Source: CAZCBX01 sp964497185 (GTDB taxonomy: Bacteria > Bdellovibrionota_G > JALEGL01 > JAGRMV01). From it: DNA of 64,000 bases. The position numbers and the translations under genes are program-made. The stretch covers positions 62,001 through 126,000 of the forward strand of contig CAZCBX010000002.1 of NCBI GenBank assembly GCA_964497185.1, in the 5' to 3' direction. Below the pieces are notes generated by a model. That model saw nothing but the letters and a program-made list of their open reading frames with translations, searched no databases and was not told the origin of the DNA. Shown piece after piece: positions 60,516 to 64,000 of the stretch (its first letter is position 1; the number at the start of each line of letters is the position of its first letter).

Positions 60516-61169
60516 ATGATATCCATCATGGAATCAACGCTCGCCCAATTAAGTCAGCCACAAGGCGTGCTTGCGTTTTTTTTGGTGGGCATGGTGACCA
60601 GCTTTCACTGTATATGCATGTGCGGACCCATTTCAGCCATAGTGTTTCAACACACCTGTCAAACGCTTCGCCGTCATCTTGTTTTGTATCACGGCTCGCG
60701 CTTGCTTGCTTATACTTGGTTGGGATGGCTTATCAGCGGCATGGGTTTTCAGCTAAAGCAGTGGGGGCTGCAGAAAGTATGGGCCCTCATGCTCATGGCT
60801 CTCTTGCTCTTATTTGTTTTTGGCAAGGTTGGCTGGATACAAAAATGGTTGTTTCGTTTTCAAAACAAATTATTGCATCTAACCAGAGACGCCAGTGCAT
60901 CTCAAAAAAGTGCGGTGTTGGGGTTTGCTTCACCGCTTTTACCATGTGGCCCGTTGTATGCAGCCTTGGCCAGCAGCAGCTTAGCACCCAATCCATTTTA
61001 TGCAGGCGTATGGATGACGGCTTTTGCCCTAGGCACCATGCCATTGATGTTGCTGCAACAATACGGCTTGATTCGTATGAGCCAACGGCTTGTAAAATTG
61101 CAGCAGCCGTTGTTTTATAAAGGGTTAGCGCTGTTGGTGATTGTTTTTTTATGGTGGATGCACTTTTAA
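60516..61169 (+). CDS. Sulfite exporter TauE/SafE-like membrane protein
   Basis: This protein of about 217 residues has five to six membrane helices. It carries GMVTSFHCICMCGPISAIVF near the start and SPLLPCGPLYAALASSSL in the middle, the HCxxMCGP and PCGPLY pair of the SafE/DsbD-like family commonly encoded beside cbb3 oxidase genes. There its role in copper or redox handling is suspected but not settled. Starts at 60516 and 60528 are both possible; neither has a well-spaced ribosome site, and the open frame further upstream overlaps the divergent ccoI start. It is followed by the Fnr-like regulator. Confidence 0.82.
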   Translation: MISIMESTLAQLSQPQGVLAFFLVGMVTSFHCICMCGPISAIVFQHTCQTLRRHLVLYHGSRLLAYTWLGWLISGMGFQLKQWGLQKVWALMLMALLLLFVFGKVGWIQKWLFRFQNKLLHLTRDASASQKSAVLGFASPLLPCGPLYAALASSSLAPNPFYAGVWMTAFALGTMPLMLLQQYGLIRMSQRLVKLQQPLFYKGLALLVIVFLWWMHF

Positions 61170-61226
61170 CACGCGTGCAAATGCTGTGCGGTTGACAGCC
61201 TATTAAAGGCAACATAGAAACCTAAT

Positions 61227-61937
61227 ATGCTTTGTCCATCCCAGTGCGCTGCTTGTCCTGCCAATCAGGAAAGCCTTTTTTCCAAGTTGGATTCCAAAAG
61301 TTTGTCTTTGATCGAACAAAGCAAGATGATTCGCACGATGAAGCCCAAAGAAATATTATTTTCTCAAGGACAAGCTTCCGATCACCTGTATTGCATTGGA
61401 CAGGGCATGGTCAAACTGTATAAAACAGACGCTCAAGGGCATCGCAAAATTATTCAGCTGGCAGGTCCCGGAGAGATGATTGGCTATCGCTCTATGCTGG
61501 CCAATGTTCCGTATCAAGCGACGGCTCAATCCATGCAAGAGGGCAAAATTTGCATCATCAGCAAAAAAGCATTTCAAGAAGCCATTGGCCATAGCAAAGA
61601 CTTTGCCATGGCCTTGTTATCACATCTGGCCAAAAATTTAGGGCAAGCTCAAAACAACGAGCTGGATCTGGCCCACAAACACATTGATCAAAGATTTGCA
61701 CAGCTTTTGCTTTTTTTAAAAGACAAGTACGGGGTGGTAGAGCCACAGGGCATTCGGTTGGATGTATCCTTATCACGACAAGACATCGCTGATTTAATCG
61801 GTGCAACCCAAGAGTCGGCCATTCGCATTGTCACCACGTTTAAACGATTGGGTATTCTTGCCACCGATAAGAAAAGAATGATGATCATTGATGCCCCAAA
61901 GCTGGAACAATTGATGGAAGAAGTCGAGCTTGGCTAA
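61227..61937 (+). CDS. Crp/Fnr-family regulator with N-terminal cysteines
   Basis: This 236-residue regulator has N-terminal C3, C7 and C10 in CPSQCAACP, a cyclic-nucleotide-binding-type beta barrel (about 25-140, with GQGMVKLYKTDAQGHRK and GPGEMIGYRSML), a long dimer helix and a C-terminal winged helix (LSRQDIADLIGATQESAIRIVTTFKRLG, about 180-207). FNR holds an O2-sensitive [4Fe-4S] cluster with three N-terminal Cys and one internal Cys; here the fourth ligand could be C109 in KICIIS. Location beside the cbb3 operon suggests control of microaerobic respiration. I see no clear TTGAT-N4-ATCAA site nearby. Confidence 0.88.
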   Translation: MLCPSQCAACPANQESLFSKLDSKSLSLIEQSKMIRTMKPKEILFSQGQASDHLYCIGQGMVKLYKTDAQGHRKIIQLAGPGEMIGYRSMLANVPYQATAQSMQEGKICIISKKAFQEAIGHSKDFAMALLSHLAKNLGQAQNNELDLAHKHIDQRFAQLLLFLKDKYGVVEPQGIRLDVSLSRQDIADLIGATQESAIRIVTTFKRLGILATDKKRMMIIDAPKLEQLMEEVELG

Positions 61938-62032
61938 CGAAGCTTAAAAAACATATTCAATCAAATACGGTGCTATAGAGCGCGAATATGGGTTTATTTT
62001 GTAAAAGGGTTGTGCTATGTTGCAGCCTCGTT

Positions 62033-63364
62033 ATGCGCGGCAAAACCATCAATATCCAGACCTACGGCTGTCAGATGAACGATTATGAATCGGATCGGAC
62101 CTACCGTATGTTTCATGATCAGTATGGATATCAATGGAATGATTCACCCGAGTCTGCCGATTTAGTCCTTTTTAATACCTGTTCGATTCGTGAAAAAGCC
62201 GACCACAAGGCCATGTCGACCATTGGTTCTTTAAGAAAAGCCAAGGAGCAAAATCCAGAAATGGTGATTGCGGTGGGTGGTTGCATGGCGCAGATGAAAG
62301 GCGACGAAATCCAAAACCGCTTCCCTTATGTGGATGTTGTGTTTGGCACTCATCAATGGACCCAATTACCTCAGCTGGTATTTGGTGCTCAGGTTCGTAA
62401 AGCACAATCTACAGAAATTGATTTAACTTCTTGGAAAAATTATAATTTTCTACCCGTAAAAGACAGTGCCGTCCAATACGGCGTACGAGAAAACGTGACC
62501 ATCCAAAATGGATGCAACCATTTTTGCACGTTTTGCCTGGTGCCTTTTACACGGGGACGGGAAGTCAGCCGACCCGCCAAGGACATTTTGGCTGAAATTC
62601 AACTTTTGGCTGACCACGGTGTGCGTGAAGTCAATTTGTTGGGTCAAAACGTGAATGCATATGGTCAAGATCGCACTGGAGAAATGCGTTTTGCCCTTTT
62701 GTTAAAAGAAGTGGCGGCCATTGAAGGCATTGAACGCGTGCGCTTTGTCACGTCTCACCCAGCGGTTTTTGACTTTGAGATGATTGACGTGATTGCGGAT
62801 ACCCCAGAGCTGTGCAATGACATTCATTTGCCCATCCAAAGCGGTTCCAACCGAATTTTAGACCTGATGAACCGTGGATACCATTTGGATAAATACCGCG
62901 AGCTGCATGCTTACATGCGCAAGCGCATTCCCAATCTATCTCTGCGAACCGATTTAATCGTCGCCTTTCCAGGTGAAACCGAAGAAGATTTTCAGGCCAC
63001 GTTGGATGCTGTACGTGAGTTTGATTTTGATGATAGCTATTCCTTTATTTACTCGCCTCGTCCCAACACCAAAGCAGCCAAGTGGGAGAAAGATTTTATT
63101 GATCCTGGCGTTGCCGGCGAGCGTCTCATGCGTTTGCAGGCGCTGCAAAAAGAGATTCATTTGGCCCATAGCCAAGCGTACATGAACCAAAAAGTGGACG
63201 TATTGATCCACGCGCCTTCCAAAAAACAAGGGGAAGGCTGGCTTGCGGGCAAAACCGAAACACACCGCACCGTCAATTTTGAAGGGCCAACCGAATGGAT
63301 TGGTCAAATTAAGCCCGTGACCATCACCGAAACGTTAAGCAATTCACTTAGAGGGGTCGCTTAA
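62033..63364 (+). CDS. miaB: tRNA-2-methylthio-N6-dimethylallyladenosine synthase MiaB
   Basis: This radical-SAM methylthiotransferase adds the ms2 group to i6A37 of tRNA. The 443-residue form has the three N-terminal cluster cysteines in TYGCQMN, LFNTCSIREKADHK and VGGCMAQ, the radical SAM motif CNHFCTFCLVPFTRGRE (CxxxCxxC), GQNVNAYG, LPIQSGSNRILDLMNRGY and a C-terminal TRAM domain. I prefer ATG 62033 (MRGKTINIQTYGC), which gives the family length; an in-frame ATG at 61988 would add 15 hydrophobic, Cys-rich residues. Neither has a strong ribosome site. miaA is not in the window. Confidence 0.95.
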   Translation: MRGKTINIQTYGCQMNDYESDRTYRMFHDQYGYQWNDSPESADLVLFNTCSIREKADHKAMSTIGSLRKAKEQNPEMVIAVGGCMAQMKGDEIQNRFPYVDVVFGTHQWTQLPQLVFGAQVRKAQSTEIDLTSWKNYNFLPVKDSAVQYGVRENVTIQNGCNHFCTFCLVPFTRGREVSRPAKDILAEIQLLADHGVREVNLLGQNVNAYGQDRTGEMRFALLLKEVAAIEGIERVRFVTSHPAVFDFEMIDVIADTPELCNDIHLPIQSGSNRILDLMNRGYHLDKYRELHAYMRKRIPNLSLRTDLIVAFPGETEEDFQATLDAVREFDFDDSYSFIYSPRPNTKAAKWEKDFIDPGVAGERLMRLQALQKEIHLAHSQAYMNQKVDVLIHAPSKKQGEGWLAGKTETHRTVNFEGPTEWIGQIKPVTITETLSNSLRGVA

Positions 63365-63397
63365 AAGCAATTAAGGCGATATTAGGAAGGAACCATT

Positions 63398-64000
63398 GTG
63401 AGCAAAAAAAGTGTACATGTAGTTGGAACCGGCACCATCGGTGACCCTTTAATTTCTTTGCTTTGTAAGTTTAAGAAAGAGTTGGGCGTAGATCAAATCA
63501 CTTTCACAAAACGAAGTGCCACACTGACCGATCGACCCAAGGTGCATTCACTGATGGCCAAAGGCGCTATTTTTTCTGCGCAAGAATCCACCATTTCAGA
63601 CTTTGAAAAAATGAACATTCAACCTGCCATGAACACCGATGAAGCACTGGATCAGGCAGATGTTGTGATTGACTGTACCCCCGTTGGCAATCAGAATAAA
63701 ACGCAAGTGTATGAAAAGTTTCTAAGCAATACCAAAGGGTTTATTGCACAGGGCAGTGAGTTCGGCTTTGGTAAAATGTATGCCCGCGGCATCAATGATG
63801 AAACGCTTCAAGCACAAGATGATCAATTCATTCAGGTGGTCAGCTGCAACACCCATAACCTTTCAGTTTTGGTCAAAACGCTGGGAATGGATGCAGGTCA
63901 ACAACCAGACCAGTTTGACCACGCCCGATTTGTTTGCATCCGACGCGCCAATGACATCAGTCAAAACCAATCTTTTATTCCCGGCCCTCAAGTTGGCACG
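63398..64000 (+). CDS. Type II (archaeal-like) glyceraldehyde-3-phosphate dehydrogenase-like protein, partial
   Basis: The 201 residues seen run off the right edge. The N-terminus VHVVGTGTIGDPLISLL is a Rossmann nucleotide-binding motif; DVVIDCTPVGNQNK and a GxE/SEFGFG segment follow, then VVSCNTHNLS with the likely catalytic Cys150. The ATP-x-G and SCNT motifs match the type II phosphorylating GAPDH of archaea rather than the SCTTN of ordinary bacterial GAPDH. A related dehydrogenase fold with Cys is the alternative. The start is GTG at 63398 after AGGAAGG. It lies 33 bases after miaB. Confidence 0.65.
   Translation, partial: MSKKSVHVVGTGTIGDPLISLLCKFKKELGVDQITFTKRSATLTDRPKVHSLMAKGAIFSAQESTISDFEKMNIQPAMNTDEALDQADVVIDCTPVGNQNKTQVYEKFLSNTKGFIAQGSEFGFGKMYARGINDETLQAQDDQFIQVVSCNTHNLSVLVKTLGMDAGQQPDQFDHARFVCIRRANDISQNQSFIPGPQVGT

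Noticed and set aside
60487..61226. Canonical FNR boxes near ccoI and the Fnr-like gene
   Set aside because: I looked for TTGAT-N4-ATCAA by eye and found no convincing match.

Overview
The window is a chromosomal core segment from a Gram-negative, respiring bacterium of moderate GC content. It has type IV minor pilins, a cbb3 oxidase and three-segment SecE, and its gene order is close to that of Proteobacteria. A fused CcoN-CcoO subunit, a short-LID adenylate kinase and several relocated ribosomal protein genes suggest an uncultured deltaproteobacterial or Bdellovibrionota-like lineage. That placement is an inference; no rRNA gene is present to test it.

Layout. 1-6.2 kb: the end-truncated hemE, then a minor pilin set (FimT/GspH-, PilW-, PilV- and PilX-like) with two tandem HAMP-like membrane proteins. 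6.2-11.2 kb: housekeeping genes (a membrane protein of unknown role, smpB, purM, infA, a SPOR protein, pyrF, a SpoU rRNA methyltransferase). 11.3-25.1 kb: tRNA-Thr/Tyr/Gly/Thr, tuf, secE, nusG, rplKAJL and rpoBC, ending in a strong terminator. 25.4-44.2 kb: a Cys-rich lipoprotein, then the fused str-S10-spc-alpha cluster from rpsL to rplQ, with secY, adk, map and rpmJ inside it and a TlpA-like thioredoxin and fabD at its end. 44.3-53.4 kb: one 9.1 kb gene for an exported protein of about 3030 residues that I cannot assign to a family. 53.6-60.5 kb, minus strand: ccoI-ccoS-ccoNO-ccoQ-ccoP-ccoG. ccoS and ccoQ are very small genes found by direct translation. 60.5-64 kb: a TauE/SafE-like membrane protein, a Crp/Fnr regulator with N-terminal cysteines, miaB, and the start of a type II GAPDH-like gene.

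How the genes work together. Most of the window is the transcription and translation core, arranged in tightly coupled operons with many 1-4 nt overlaps. The right part makes and matures a microaerobic cbb3 terminal oxidase, with a likely O2-responsive regulator beside it. The left part contributes to a pilus or pseudopilus.

Most notable points: (1) an EF-Tu whose switch I lacks the RGITI motif and whose conserved DGPMPQT Asp is Ala, with no second tuf in the str operon; (2) rplC (L3), rpsN (S14) and rpsD (S4) are absent from their usual slots and infA is displaced; (3) L17, L24 and L30 each carry a histone-H1-like Lys/Ala-rich tail; (4) the giant exported protein has an internal duplication of about 250 residues and a composition shift; (5) a reduced cbb3 operon has fused NO, a mono-heme CcoP and no ccoH; (6) GGGGAC palindromes recur between genes.
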